Notes: generated from the letters alone by a model not told the origin. Positions 13,331 to 26,817 are shown, counted from the first letter of the stretch. The stretch is 64,000 nucleotides of DNA from Carposina sasakii (GCA_014607495.2 CP053154.1:9114001-9178000), one strand, 5' to 3'. Program-made: numbers and translations.

Positions 13331-15413
13331 TAGGGATTGCAATGCTGGATCCAGCACTGCAGCAATCCAGCTGGATCCAGCACATTTTTGGTCCCGCTGG
13401 ATCCAGCGCCTGGCTTGGATCCAGCGGTGCGGATCCGCAATGACGTAAAACATGTAAATAACGTTTTACCGCGGGAAAAGCCACAAAACTTTGCCAAATT
13501 GATTGGCTTCATTCTTTAAAAGAAAGCGCAATCGCATTGTATTTACTTTTGAAAATTAGTGAGATCGGGAAACTAAAACTAGTTATTTTAGATCGGTGTT
13601 ATTACAAAAGAATCGCAAAGCAATATCTAAACTCCCGTTTTGTGAGACAAGGTCTAACGTTTTAAGCATCGTCTAAACAACTTCTATAGAAAACACATTT
13701 AAGACCCATTCGATTCTGACTGTGGCACTTAAACCTAATCATAAAATTTGTCCTACCTGTCCCTTTCTCTCTTAGCCATTTATGCTAAGAACGGAGAGAG
13801 ATAGGTGTGAAGGTCAGAATTGACAGTATTGATATGACATTAGTCATATCAAAGGCCCAGTTGTTTAATCTGTAGTCAAGCTTATTATTGGTAAAAATAC
13901 GTCACAGATTCTGACTTTTTGTTAAATTTATATACAATTACCATCTTCACAAAATTTCGCGTTTGTAATATCAGTAGGATTGATTGTATTTTACTATACT
14001 CAAATAATATTTCGAACAACGTGTTTCTGTTACAACTACTAGTTGAACTGACAAATTGTTGAAATAACTATAGTTAAATCGACCAAACAACCGGGGCTAA
14101 AATCATGTTGAGCAGGATCATTCGTTCCATTCATTCATTACCGTTCCTTTCCAAGTATACTTTTATGAATATTAAAAATAAACTGAAATAAAATAAGATT
14201 TATTATTTTTTCTGTTAATATATACCAGTAATATTAAGTAATAAGCATTTATATTATATCACTCATGCCTGAAACACTGTTTTTTAACAGATCTTGCTTA
14301 GCTGTAAAGTGAAAAACAGAGCGAATTTGTTCCTTTGCCAGCTAATAAAAAAAAACATATTTGACAATATTCTTTGTTATTGCCATGGAAACAAATATTC
14401 CAATATTTAGTACAAAGCTGCGTTTTAATTAGGCGACATGTCGCAGAGTCTTATCGCTCGACATTCACGTATTAGTCGCTGTAAAATTTGAAGGAGATGG
14501 TGTTGTCCTGTGCCACCACCACACTACTGCAATTTTGAGATCACAAAGCGACATACGTTCTGACTGCTCAAAGCCTGTCTGGCGACTGTTAAGGAACACG
14601 ATGGTCACGTGTTTCGACATTCGCAGATCATCGACTAGCGACCAGTTGTGCAACCCGTAAGTAAATCGCCCGACGTCCGTCGACATCGCGCTGGGCACGT
14701 TAATTTCGTGTCACCGTATCTGTGTAGAGAGCCTCCACAGATCTCCGCCATCCCGTTCGGTTCTGAGCTTCACGTTTTAATTCGCTAGTGTTACTCAATA
14801 ACACGGCGTCGGTAACGGTATTCATTTACCATTTGTATCCTTCACCATATTAAACTTGTCTTAAAAGGGCCCCTGCATCTTGGATACAATCCCCTCGCCT
14901 CTCGAAAGGCCGTTAAGCTGATAAAACTTGCAATATCGAAGCGATAGCAATGCGATAGCGAATATAGTGAGTGAGGGAATCCGCGGGGCGAGTGAGTATG
15001 AGACATCCTGCCACGCTACTCTATAGTCCCATAAATTTGCAAAGAGATGTATAATAATAATCGTAATTGTTACCTACTATGATAGTTACATCAGCTCACC
15101 CGCTTCGTAATCCTACGGTCCTAGCTACTCTTTTTTGGAAATAAAGCCATATTTGTATGTGTATAGTGACAAAAGAAATATACACCGAAATTGTAACTAT
15201 CTAGCTATCACGGTTTATGAGATATAGCTTTTTGACGGATATCTAGATAGACAGATAGCTTAGTGTTAGTAATAAGGACCCATTTTTGGTATAGAACCCT
15301 AAAAATTTTATAATTTCTTTTAAAAAATCGAATAATGCTGGATCCGAGCTGAATTTGCTTCGATCCAGCAAAATACCAGCTGGATTGCAAATGCCGCTGG
15401 ATCGCAATCCCTA
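13331..15413. mobile_element. hAT-type DNA transposon, non-autonomous, 2083 bp, 8-bp target duplication
   Basis: Flanked by identical 8-bp repeats TACGCTAC (13323-13330 and 15414-15421), the hallmark of hAT insertions. The ends are TAGGGATTGCAATGC and, in reverse, TAGGGATTGCGATCC. Subterminal palindromes GCTGGATCCAGC recur at 13343-13440 and 15338-15405. No hAT transposase reading frame is present. The interior holds unrelated pieces: a GC-richer block at 14440-14700 and a relative of the 57.8-kb MITE near 14918-14980. A 77-residue minus-strand frame at 14465-14698 is not recognised. Confidence 0.85.
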
Positions 15414-18300
15414 TACGCTACAGTACCTACAACATAAGAAGTTTATTTCTATTAATATATTAATTGGATACTATCAATATTTTTAATGTGATACATAAGG
15501 AAACGGCCGGGGTCCTAATAAGGGAAAAACAGAATTGCAGGACCACCCCGGCACGTGTCCTCTCCCTTACCTACTAAGCTGTGGGTGAAAATTCCATCAC
15601 AACATACCTTACTTATAGTGAAATCTACCCTTTGTGCGTTGTGCTATTTTATGTGTGAGTTCAGTTGTACAGGTTATTATTATGTCATTTTATAAAAATA
15701 GGTATACCACAAAGGATACCAAATTCCTGACCACAATCATAGAAATGTATTCAAGAGGATACCAAATTCCTGACCACAATAGTAACAACATTATTGTATA
15801 AGACAATATCCATCACGTGTCAAGTGCTAAAGGGCCAATTACTGACAATGACAGACAAAAGGTCAATGCTATAATATCGAATTATATACGTGTGTCACAT
15901 TATGGCACTCTAAAAATTAAATATACATCAATAAATGTTGATATTACCTATTACGGAATGAAAAATTGTTCACCGTTGTGCTTTTGTCGATATTGCATAT
16001 TAAAAAAATATCAAACCTAAAACTGGTAAAGAAAATCAATAAAATCATCCCGCGGATGGTTTGATCAATCTGATACATATTAATCTGGATTAAATACCTA
16101 CAGAAATCACGTATTTTTATGCACGTATGTGAAACTTCCATCGTAGCTGAAGCCGTCTTAAACGGAGGAGTTGCAGGCAGTCTTCTATTTGTAAATATGT
16201 CCTAGATTTAAGCTTTTTATTTTGTATTATTATTCACCCCACAATGTAAATTATAAATAAAAAGCCATCTTAAATATATTATTACGTACTTAAAATAGAT
16301 ATCTCAAGTAAATATACCAGAACATAATTAATTACAATGATCATTAACAAAGAAAATGAAGAAAATAAATCATATCTCTTAACAGTCACCTACTTATACT
16401 TGTCACTGAAAGGTTTACAGCGACCCGTCATTGTCCAAAAATAAATGATACTTATGGCTTTCACCGGCTCATAATAAATAACTCAAAATAAACTCCGATG
16501 AGAATCCCCGGCCATAATTTTATGGCCTATTAAATTGATGGCAATAAATACACCCATTAATTTATTAGAAGGTGGGTGAGCCATTAAAATTATTACCAAA
16601 ATGACTCCGAATATTGATCGGGATTCTTTGTTTGCTTAATTTTTGATATTGAATCTACATTTGAAATCTAAACGAATTACGTAGTCTCAAAATCTATTTC
16701 TCCTCGATTTCTCCAATAAAAGTTGCGTAGTCCTTGCAGACTATAGACAGTTGAAACATAAACGTGTAATACGAGGTTACGACCGCCCAATCGCACCTTA
16801 ATTAATTATAATAGAGAGTAGATTGCAGAGGGTGCCCGACCTTATTGGTGCCGACACTAAAATCTTACGTATATGTTTACTATATTACTGAAACAATACC
16901 GTACATGTAGATAATATTAAATCATTTAGAACTATATAATACCTGTTTTCAATATCTCTATTTTAATAGAGCGTAGGTATGTTGAGACATATAGGAATCG
17001 ACACGAGGTGCGAGGTAAAAATTTTGTGTGAAAGTTACACGTTCATTTGTCAATACACACAACATTACGTAATATTGTTAATATAAGTATGTTCTTTTTA
17101 TTAAACTTCAGTAAATTTAACTGTATGTGAAATAGGTATCTGTTTATATAAACTATCGGTGCACAATAAACAATGAGAAAAGAAAGAAAGTCTGAACGAA
17201 CATCGACATTTGTCCGTGAAAAGATCTCGTTAACTCTCTAAACCAACAGACTTTCGGCTTAACTTAAGATAACAAAGCGCCCAGGGATTTAAGGGTAAAG
17301 CCCGGTCCGTCCAGATATACCTACCTAGTTATTTCTTTGTCTTAAAAGCATCTTCAAATCTTAACTTAGCGAGGATTATTATATTCTGTATCTAATAGGA
17401 TCTGAACTTTTCTTATGCCGACATCTTTTTTTTGTCTTGATCGAAAATTTTGATCACTCAAAAAGGCTCTCCTAACTCTAATAGCTATCTTTTAGCTTTT
17501 TTGATACATATAAACTTCAAAACGGGATATTCATTGTCATGATAACAAGTCCAGTACTGGATAACCGTGATATTTAAGCTTAATTGACCCCTTTATTTAT
17601 AGAAGCAATAGCCTATTTATCAGGGGTTGAAAATGTAGAGCAAGTATGTATTGTAAAATATAATATATATGTAGATAACGGCCCTTATTTGGCCTTTCGC
17701 ACCCTACAACAATACAATATTCTGAAGCTCTAAATAAAGCAGGAATTAAAACATTAATCACATCAGTAGGCTACGACTAATTATTTTGTGAATATAATTA
17801 ATTAATCGTCTGATATTGTTTTTGTTTCCGACATGAAGTTAAGGGAAACTTTGTACACTTCTAAACATAATTCATAAAATATTTGCAATGTCACTGTGAT
17901 ACCTGTACAATGTCCATTGAACATAACTCATATAGGTCGATACATTTTTTTAGTTGGTGTAAACTTCGAATGTCATATTCACAAAGCACCTAAGTAGCTA
18001 CCTCCATTTGATATATTCAGTTACCTAATACACCGTCGTCAAGGTGCCGAAATTATTGCCCTACTCATGTTTTACTTGAATATTTCCATATATCATGCCC
18101 AAAACTTATTATACCTACTCTTGCTTAGAAGTGCCTCGTCATCGTCATCTGTTAGATACAAAGCGTGATAAATCACGGCTCGCTGAAAGCCTACCGCAAG
18201 GATACTGAATGGGAAAAACATTCCTCATGCAAACAAGTATTCCAACAATCTTTTACAGCTTGGCACAAATTATCTGGAAGAAAGCTAAAAAATCTGATCA
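15414..18300. other. AT-rich non-coding stretch
   Basis: Holds a GC-rich patch near 15500-15590 (ACCACCCCGGCACGTGTCC) and a short direct duplication of GGATACCAAATTCCTGACC at 15714 and 15757. Otherwise nothing recognised. Confidence 0.5.
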
Positions 18301-18319
18301 TTGTCAAACACAATGGTGA

Positions 18320-18716
18320 AGGACAAATACAGGATGTTTTTTTGTGGCCACCTTTAACGAAGGGTACGTATTCTATACATGAAATAAAGTAAGTTTATGC
18401 CAAAAAAAATGCTGGGAAAAAAAATTTTTTTTTGAAAAAAATTTTTAAATTCCTTGATCGAGCGAAATTTATAGTGTCTAGTGTTTATGTTAGTTTTTTT
18501 ATAGACAGATATTAATTATTTTTCGTGAAAAAATCCTGCTACGCGCGTCTATGTGCATTTATGCAGAAAAACGCAGTCTATTTACTCAATTTTGGACCCT
18601 AATATTTTGGAAACCAGACACTTCCCAGGTATGCTTCCATGGAGAAAAATGATCGTGATGATGAGGAGATTCCGTAGTTTTCAGAAACGTTGACGACCAA
18701 AAATCATCCTGTATAG
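18320..18716 (+). mobile_element. 'ACAGGATG' repeat family, copy 1
   Basis: A block bounded by ACAGGATGTTTTTTTGTGG and CATCCTGTATA. The interior includes AGTAAGTTTATGCCAAAAA, ATGCTGGGA, ATAGACAGATATTAATTATT, ACTTCCCAGGTATGCTTCC and ATTCCGTAGTTTTC. Two relatives lie at 34078-34475 (opposite strand) and 38325-38655. An open frame running into it from 18165 (75 residues) has no recognised domain. Confidence 0.65.
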
Positions 18717-19199
18717 GCATTTCGTTACAAGACTTCATTTTCTAAAGACATTCTTGTGAAGCTGTGTTAACCACGTGTTACAATCCCTCTCAAGCTGTGG
18801 TCGATATATCCCAAAGCTTTTGCGTGTCAGCCCTCAATTCAACACCCGCGACTGGACTACAAAAATAATAAAAATGTTTAAATTTCCTGTAAACCGATAT
18901 TTTCCCCGGATAGTTCTGCTTTAGCTAGACTATATATACCTAAGTCTCTGTCATTCTCGGTGCCAAATCTACCGATTTAGTTCAGCATGAGTTCAGCGCT
19001 TCAATTAAAGATTTTCTGACAAGTTAAAATATCTGTCAAAAATAGATGGCGTGAGTGCATCGCCCTCCCTAGCTGCTCCCCCTTCACCTCCCCTTGTACG
19101 TGTCCAATGATAAAACAGAATTTCGGGATGGTGATACGCTCACGCCCTCTATCCAGGTGATTTGTACATTTTTTTTTTCTTTTAATAGGTGTCAGAAAA
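18717..19199. other. non-coding stretch
   Basis: Moderate GC near 19050-19150. No feature recognised. Confidence 0.4.
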
Positions 19200-20222
19200 T
19201 CCCTCATTGTCTAGTTATTTAGAAGTTTTAAAATAAAATAAAAATAGCCTTTATTCTACCACATGCAATAGATGATTAATTAGTTTTTACGGTTATCATT
19301 ATTAGTTAATTGTGCTTTACATACATTATTATTTTATTCATTATTTCATTCTTAACTACTACACTAATTACGCCTATTATTATTTCGATCCGTTTCTTTT
19401 CATTGTGTGGAAGTCGCCTCTCTTGCGTAGGCCTCCCCCAGTTTCCTCCATTCGTCTCTGTCTCTGGTTTGTCTTCTCCAGTCTGGTCCACATTTTTCTT
19501 TAAATATATCTTCCCATCTTTTCCTTGGTCTCCCCTTGTTTCTTTTTCCATCTCTTGGCACCCACTCTACGATTTTTCTGGCCCATCTGTCACAAGGCAT
19601 TCTGCAAGCATGTTCCGCCCATTTCCATTTTTGGAGTCGTATTTTTCCCAGGATATATATGGTCTTTGTCTTTTCTCTTATAACTTTGTTTTTTATTTTG
19701 TCCGATATTTTTACGTTTAACATACTTCTCTCCATTCTTCGTTGGTGTACGGCCAGTTTATTTTCGTCTTTCTTGCGTAGAGACCATGTTTGGCAACCAT
19801 ATGTTAGACTTGGTAGGATCACTGCATCGTAAAGTTTGCTTTTTATTCTTATGTGGATATCTTTGTTTTTCATAATTTCTTTTAGACTCCAATATTTCCT
19901 CCAGGCGGTCGCTATTCTTCTATTGATTCCCTTTTCGGTCTGGTCTTCAAACGAAATAGCTTGACCCAGATATACTCGTATATACTCTGTAACGTACTCT
20001 ATATTTTCTCCTTCAACTAAAACTGTATGCTCAGTACTGTTGGTAATTATTTTAGTTTTGGTGGCGTTTAGTGACAGACCTACTTTTTTGCTCTGAGATG
20101 CTAATTCGTTTACCATTTTTTCTAGTTGAATGTGTTCTTTGGCGAATATTCCTATGTCATCTCCGAATCTCAAGTGGCTTAGGTACTCCCCGTTTACTTT
20201 AATCCCTTGGGATATTTCTATA
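19200..20222 (-). mobile_element. RTE-like LINE, 5'-truncated, reverse-transcriptase C-terminal half
   Basis: On the minus strand an open frame from about 20222 down to 19400 reads ISQGIKVNGEYLSHLRFGDD, IGIFAKEHIQLEKMVNELA, KKVGLSLNATKTKIITN, ILPSLTYGCQTWSL, IRLQKWKWAEHACRM and DGKRNKGRPRKRWEDIFK. It includes the catalytic palm motif, written FGDD where most LINEs have FADD or YADD, and the usual 'C-terminal thumb plus GRPxxRW' tail. The frame is open for about 270 codons, so the copy is young. The 5' part, with endonuclease and fingers, is missing. The 3' end runs to an A/T-rich tail near 19200-19240 (ATAAAGGCTATTTTTATT). Not a host gene. Confidence 0.85.
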
Positions 20223-21575
20223 TGAAAATTGTTTGGGAAGAGTCAGACATTTTATTATCAAACTATTTGTTTTAGATTTTACATTGAGCTTTTTTTGAGA
20301 AAATATTTTATCGAGCAAAGTATACACTATCGTGTAACGAATTAGCACATTCCTTAGACAATATCTTTAAGTATGTTGAGTATTATTTTCAAGATCGATA
20401 GTTAGTTGTAAATACCAAAACAATTTGTTCTAGCGAAAGGTGTGTTTTCGCTTGTCCACTAGTACCTCACCTTAACACAAAACGAAGTTAGGTACTCGAT
20501 AAACTATTTTATATTATCATCATCTAAGGAATGTACATTGGTAATGTCAAATAAAAATTTAAATGATTTTAATAAAAGTTTTGTCTTAGGCGCTTATAAA
20601 GGGAAATTAACTACACCTCTGCACCATAGATTAGACAACACATAGAGGCAATTCCACGGAAAACGAACACATAGGATATTCGGAATTCCCGAACACCGTC
20701 ACAATGCCGCACCGTACGGCTGACTGGAAGGTAGGCACACGTACGAGTAGCTTGACTGCATTTCATTTGTGGACAGACTATCCGAACAATCCCTAACTCG
20801 CCAACTTTTAGCACTGATACGCTTGGATCAAAAACGTAGCGTAGTTCTCAAAATGGCAATCGAATAATGAAATGAACCCTTATTAGAAAAAGTGCCACTA
20901 TCCTTCTAACTCTATTATCAGAGTCTTGCTGTTATTAAATTATACAAATTCTAGTTACAGATTGTATTAAGTAGGTAGGTTGTCATTCGTTTTAAAAATA
21001 TATGCCTAGTAGTTTAAGAGCTAGTCGTTTTGATACACTATTATAGCCAATTTCAATACGAGAGATCAAAAAGAATCTCGGATTTATTTATTCCTAATTT
21101 GAAATTTTGTATGAAAACAATTGAAGATTAAATCTAAGATATGCAAAAAAATTCTCATAATCTGTTATAGAAATTGGCTGTTTGAGAATCATGCTATATT
21201 TACTCAAAATATTCATCCATCAAAAAAGTTTGCTGAATTATTTCAGCTTATCCCTACTCTAAAATAAGGTTTTACTGTCGATAAAAGCAGATATGCCCAT
21301 AGAGAATGTTCATAATCCTGGTTTAACATACAGCGGAAACTTTAATTAAATTTCCTATGCTGAATAGTCCCGTGACACAGAAATACCGGGCGTATAGAAA
21401 AAGATAAAATAAATTGAAAAAAAATCCAAGCACGTACTAGTACAAATCCAGGGTACGAAGTAAATGCACTTCCGGCATTGGTACAAAGCAAATCTCATTA
21501 GATAGACATGGATCTAAAAGTACCTAATAAAAGGGGTATTTTCAAGTCAGCTATTATGTACGTGTACAATGTATT
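20223..21575. other. AT-rich non-coding stretch
   Basis: A GC-richer patch at 20610-20800 has a short minus-strand frame without known motifs. No gene supported. Confidence 0.5.
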
Positions 21576-21770
21576 TATTGAATGAATGAATGAAAGCTTT
21601 ATTTAAGACAGAAACATAACAAAGAATAAACAAAAATATTTACATTAGAGGAAGTATCCTGTCACAAACTCGGTCCCACCTTAGCTTACAGCTTGCGATT
21701 GCAAGTAACCAATTTTTGGTACAGGCTTAAATTTATATCAGGGAGGTTTTTTTCCAATAATCAGATAAAA
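21576..21770 (-). repeat. probable retroelement 3' end fragment
   Basis: (GAAT)n followed by GAAAGCTTTATTTAAGACAG and TGTCACAAACTCGGTCCCACC. The layout (short tandem tail, then TTTATT, then a GC-richer body) suits a LINE/SINE 3' end in reverse. It is similar in style to 35525-35650. Confidence 0.4.
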
Positions 21771-23640
21771 CTTATTGTGAAGACTAATTTGATCTGTCTG
21801 ACTGTCGCTCGATATAAGTTTGAGAAACGAAATTCTCTCAAGGATTTCTAATATCTACAATTCTCCAGATTAGCTTTAGTGATTATTGAAAAAGTCGATC
21901 GTTACAGAAAATGAGACATCAAAATTGTTATTGGTCAAAATGGACAAAATGTATTTATTGCCTAGTAAAAAGCGACCGACAGATATAAAAACGCAATGAG
22001 AATAAAAACGATATCACTATTTTTGAGCACTCATGTGGCATCGGTCGACATTGTTTGAGAAGTAGGTCAGTCATAAATAATGTTACTGCCTGAAAAGAAA
22101 CCCAAATACGTAACCAATTTTAAAGCTAAAAGTGTATATATTCGTAGATATTAATACAGGTACTACGACTCTAGCTCCTTCTGTGTGGACTATGAAAATT
22201 TATAATTATAATATAATTGCCCCTTTGTCATGAAAATGGCATTACTTACTGCTATTTTTTATACCGAGCTTCCTTTCGTGAGTTATGAATTAAAGAATCT
22301 AGAAAACAATGTTATTTAATTAAAAAGCAAGATTAACAAAATTGAATTGTAAGAATTTTATCATTCGTGTCAGAACCAACGCAATTAGACTTGAAACCCT
22401 GAATCAACATATTTATCCTTCTAAGTTAAGAAATAAAGTTAAATAATATTCTTGGAGAAGATTGCAACCTGTAATTTTGTTTCTATAAGCGAAATTTTAT
22501 TTTAATCATGTCTATAGCTTGTAATAAACTTGTCCTAATATTATATTGTTTTGGGGATAAATTCATTAATACCCATATACTTTTTTATTACCTATTTTAC
22601 TTATAGATCTTACAAATATAAAAGTTTGTGAAAATGTGAAATGTGTTTGTTAGGTACTACAAAACGACTAATAAAACTTGGTAGTTGCATAAATATCCAC
22701 ATTTTTAATGCATCCCAATTTGACACAATTGATAAACCTCATAAATAAAGAGGTACCTAAACATTACTCAGGGATAAACTCAAGACAACCTGCTTCATAA
22801 TGTTCCTTCCACACCCATAACAATATCCAAGGAGTTGACACCTGTGTAACCGCCCAGCATTATAATAAAGTATGGTATTCGTTGTACGAGAAGTGCTCGA
22901 TCCATCTACCTTGATAAAATTGGTACAACGAAGACAAGATTTGCTGGAACGATACACGAAATTGCAAAGACTAGGGAACATACCTATACACCGGTATACA
23001 TCATCAACATCCGTTCAACAACATTGTTAGGCTTATTATTAACAATGCCCTGCGTGTATAAATACGTATAAGGACGTTCGTTCATAGAAAATAAAGCTAC
23101 AGGACGCTATATTATGCGCCACGACCCCAAAATAACTGATGAAGGGTAGGAAGGTAGCGAAAGTTCTAGACTGCAAGAGGTTTTTCATACATCTAAAGAC
23201 ATCGGGATGAGAGATTCCTTTTAGGAAGATCATGACTACAAAAAGAAACAAGCATTGAATTACCTACAGCCAACAAATTTCATAACTACTTAAAAGAGAA
23301 CGGTGCAATAAATAATGTTTATACTCCCCCTTTTCATTAGCTAGCTCTAAGCCAACAAATCGAGCTGAATCAACTTGTAAATCAATTGAAGTCTGATTAA
23401 TTAATATATCCTCGTTACGGGCAATAAGTTGAACTGTGTAGTGTGCAAATTCCGATCGGACATTTTTCTTCGTGATTTATGATCCTAACATTTCAATGTA
23501 GGCGAAAAAATCTTTCTTTTTTTTTAGCTAGACACGAGTATATAGGCTCGTGATTTAATAGATATTATCATATTGAGGGTCCTTTGTCAAAGAGTCAAAC
23601 TGTAAAACACAGAGCGAAAGTAATTTATTGAACTTAGATG
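21771..23640. other. non-coding stretch
   Basis: AT-rich. Short minus-strand frames at 22757-22981 and 23039-23251 lack motifs. Nothing recognised. Confidence 0.5.
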
Positions 23641-23644
23641 TTAT

Positions 23645-24655
23645 CTTTATATATAAAAATCTTCTGTTCATGTGTTTGTAATGGATTTCCCTCTAAACGG
23701 CTGAGCCGATTTTAAATTTTGTGTGTGTGTTCAAGTGAGTTCGAGAATGGTTTAGACTTACGATTCGGTCAACGACATTTTGTTTTCTCTGCAGTCCACG
23801 CAGACGGAGTCCAAAAACATTATTTAATTGACCGAATTGTGAAGCTAAACCATCCTCGAACCACAATATACACACAAAATTTCATCAAAATTAGTCCAGA
23901 CGTTTAGAAGGAGTTCAATTAAAACTACACGAAAAGAAGATTTATATTGTTGTTTATGTTAGAACTTTTTACATAGGATCCGCCAGACTGCGGTGCAGTC
24001 GCTATGTGGAATATTCAAAAATATACTTTAGTTTCAGTTACGCCCGGTAGATGGTTGTTATATCTCGAAAATGTTTCCTTTTCCTGACATAAATAAATCT
24101 TCTATTCTTTCGTTTGTAATGGATTTTCTTCTAAACTACTAGACCGATTTTAATGAAACTTTTTGTGTGTATTCAAGTAGATTCAAGAATGGTTTAGATG
24201 CATAATTCGCCCAACTAAATAATGTTTTTGGACTCCGTCCGCGTGGACTACTGAAAAAACAAAATTACTTTGTTCACTATGGGTGCGCCCACCACCGGGC
24301 CCTACACCCTCCACTGACCCTCGGATCTGATAACTCATAATTGCGACAACAGGCACTTGCACTAACTACAATCGCCATGAGAAAAATTAATTAAAATTAC
24401 TTTGGCCGAATCGTAAATTAAAACTATCCTCAAACCCACGTGAATACATGAAAAAAATTTCATCAAAATCGGTCCAGCTGTTTTGAAGGACTTCAATCAC
24501 AAACACACGAATAGAAGATTTATACTGTTGTTAATGTTAGTTAGAATCTTTTACATAGGATCCGGTAGACTGCGCTACAGTCATTGTATCGAATATTCAC
24601 AAGGATACTTTAGTTTCAGTTACGGCCGGTAGATGGTTGTTATATCACGGAAATG
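23645..24655. repeat. two tandem foldback units (about 580-bp period)
   Basis: Unit 1 (23645-24075) and unit 2 (24095-24655) each hold an inverted-repeat element. It begins AATCTTCTGTTC or AATCTTCTATTC, carries an inner palindrome around a 'GACTCCG' or 'GACGGAGTC' core, and ends GAAAAGAAGATTTATA or GAATAGAAGATTTATA. Each is followed by the same tail, from TTTTACATAGGATCCG to CGGTAGATGGTTGTTATATC. The units are clearly diverged, so the duplication is old. Confidence 0.65.
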
Positions 24656-24725
24656 TCGCCTCGTACGATACCTACGGACAGATATAGGGTAGTACGAATT
24701 TTACTCTGCCGGCACCACTGTAGGG
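24656..24725 (+). repeat. LINE 3' fragment
   Basis: CGCCTCGTACGATACCTACG ... ACTCTGCCGGCACCAC repeats the block at 3830-3895. Confidence 0.55.
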
Positions 24726-25039
24726 TATAGTTGTGAAAAGCTTACTGTATATTTAAAATTACATATTTTTAATTTCAATTTTATGTAGGCGGAACACCAA
24801 ACAATAACTCGCGTAATAAACAAACGTACTTACTTTTTTTCTGCGCCAACAGATTGTGCTTTATAATTTTGTTAAGGCGAATAATTGGGTCTGTATATCT
24901 AAATTAAGGTATGTATAACAATACCTACTAAGTTATTGGTCATCTATTCTAACCAAGTAAGTATTCGTATATGTATTTCGATTTCAGGATATGAAAATAT
25001 TTTCAAATTTGAGTTGTAAGCTGAATGGACCTACATTCT

Positions 25040-25495
25040 TACATACATACATACATAAAAATCACCGCCTCTTTCCCGGAGGGATAGACAGAGATCACGG
25101 ATCTCCATTTGCTACGATCCTGACACACAACTTTCGCTTCATCTACTTTAATGATATTCTTCATGCACGCTCGTCGGTTTCAGGTACTCTTGACCTGACC
25201 TTTCTTTGGAATTTCACCAATTTGATTGGTGAAAGTCCGGCGAGGTTTCCCCTTACTACCCTTCCATCCACTCTTTCGTTGTACACTTTCTTTGTCAATC
25301 TACTTTCACTCATCCTCTCCACATGCCCAAACCACCTCAACATACCCTTCTCAAACTTCGTCACAACGTCCTCATTTGTACCACACTTCTTTCTGATCAC
25401 CTCATTTCATCATATTCTATCTTTCAAAGTGACTCCACACATAGGTACTTTCAATGCTCTCAGTCTAGACAGAAAAATTTACAAGCCTTAGATTA
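25040..25495 (-). mobile_element. LINE fragment, reverse-transcriptase C-terminal tail with (TACA)n 3' end
   Basis: The minus strand encodes KFEKGMLRWFGHVERMSESR, LTKKVYNERVDGRV, then frame-shifted remains of the usual GRPxK tail. It ends at a (TGTA)n microsatellite (plus strand CATACATACATACAT at 25041-25057), with TCACCGCCTCTTTCCCGG next to it. This is the familiar 3' end of a lepidopteran LINE. It is broken by frameshifts and truncated at its 5' side near 25490. Confidence 0.8.
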
Positions 25496-26195
25496 ATGAT
25501 TGGTCTTCGCTCGCGGAGCGAATCATTATTCTAAGGTATAAACACATCCCCAAAGAGGGTAAAAGGGGATGGTCAAGATTGTAGATATTATTATGTGTAT
25601 TTTTGTCACTAGATTATGGACAAAGGTAGAGTCACTAATACAACCCTAAAGTGGTTGAAATTAGTTGTTTCTAGTAATTTTGTCTCATTTATTTGAATTT
25701 TTTAAGTACAAAACACAATAATTCGTTGAAGTCTATCATTTGTTAACAAATACAGCATTAGCATTATTCGCCTTAAAGAAATTAAGGTGGATTTATGGTC
25801 GTTATTTTCCGTCGTCGCCGCTTTTTGGCCCGTAGTGCCTTATAAGAAAAGTTTCATAATTTATGTCCTCTCCACGCTTCTGCAAACTTCCCCAATATCT
25901 CCTCAATACCTTCTGTACACAGAATGGCTCGATTAATTCGTGGTAGTAGTATCTATTTATACATGAGTAAGCTTTAGGTCTGCACTGCGATTGCTTGTGT
26001 AAACTATACATACATACTCATATGTAGGTATAGCAATCAGCATTTACTTACAGGGTGCCAAATCCTAGAGGGCGCCTAAATGGTAAAGATATAGGATTAT
26101 TAGAAGCAAACAAGAGAGGCGCTATAATTGGATCTCGCTCCATTCTAAAATTTACTTCGGGCCGGCGCTGATCTTCTACACATTTCTACATTATG
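25496..26195. other. non-coding stretch
   Basis: A short inverted pair (ATTAATGATTGGTC / GAATCATTATTC) surrounds CTCGCGGAGCG at 25493-25535. The rest is AT-rich and unrecognised. Confidence 0.45.
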
Positions 26196-26817
26196 TAGGG
26201 GAGACCGGGGATGGTTGACTATAGGGGTAGGTAGAATGTCAAAAACTCATTCGGTGCAATAGCTTTAAGGCAACCAGTGATGCACAAGAGTTCGTCACTG
26301 ACCCCCGCACAATCACCAAAAAGGCGATGTGGCACTCGCAAGTCGCTTGAGAGAAGGAACGTAGGTAATATTGAAAAAGAACACATGCTAGTAACTATTT
26401 TTGTCGTAATGTTATTTGTAATAATATTTATTAATGATTATTGATTGTTTAAGCGTTTGTAACGAATGTTTGATTCATGTTTTTTCTTTTATGTATTATT
26501 CTATTTTATTTGGACGCAGTTTTGAGGTTATGGCCCTTGATAAAAAAATTTAAAGGTGGTTCGGGGCTAGGAGAATAATGTATAATGGGGCTGGTTGACC
26601 TATATATATTATGACTATTACCAAATAACAAATATAATTTCATTACTTTCACGAGATTATTTATTACCAAATAATTTAAGGTTATAACAATTTGTCTCGT
26701 TTTGTTTGAAATACTTAATAAGTTTGTTTCGGGTACTCGAATTGATTGTTTTATTTTTATAACTTGAATATTATTATGTTTAATCAGAAGTTGCGAAAAA
26801 CCGTCTATTGGATTTAA

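Noticed and set aside
13340..13445. A CRISPR-like array of GCTGGATCCAGC repeats
   Set aside because: Irregular spacing, palindromic units, position at a transposon end and a eukaryotic setting rule this out.
19310..19832. Plus-strand frames of 136 and 98 residues
   Set aside because: Antisense of the RTE-like LINE ORF.
24991..25491. A 166-residue plus-strand open frame
   Set aside because: It is the antisense of a LINE reverse-transcriptase tail, which is the meaningful strand.
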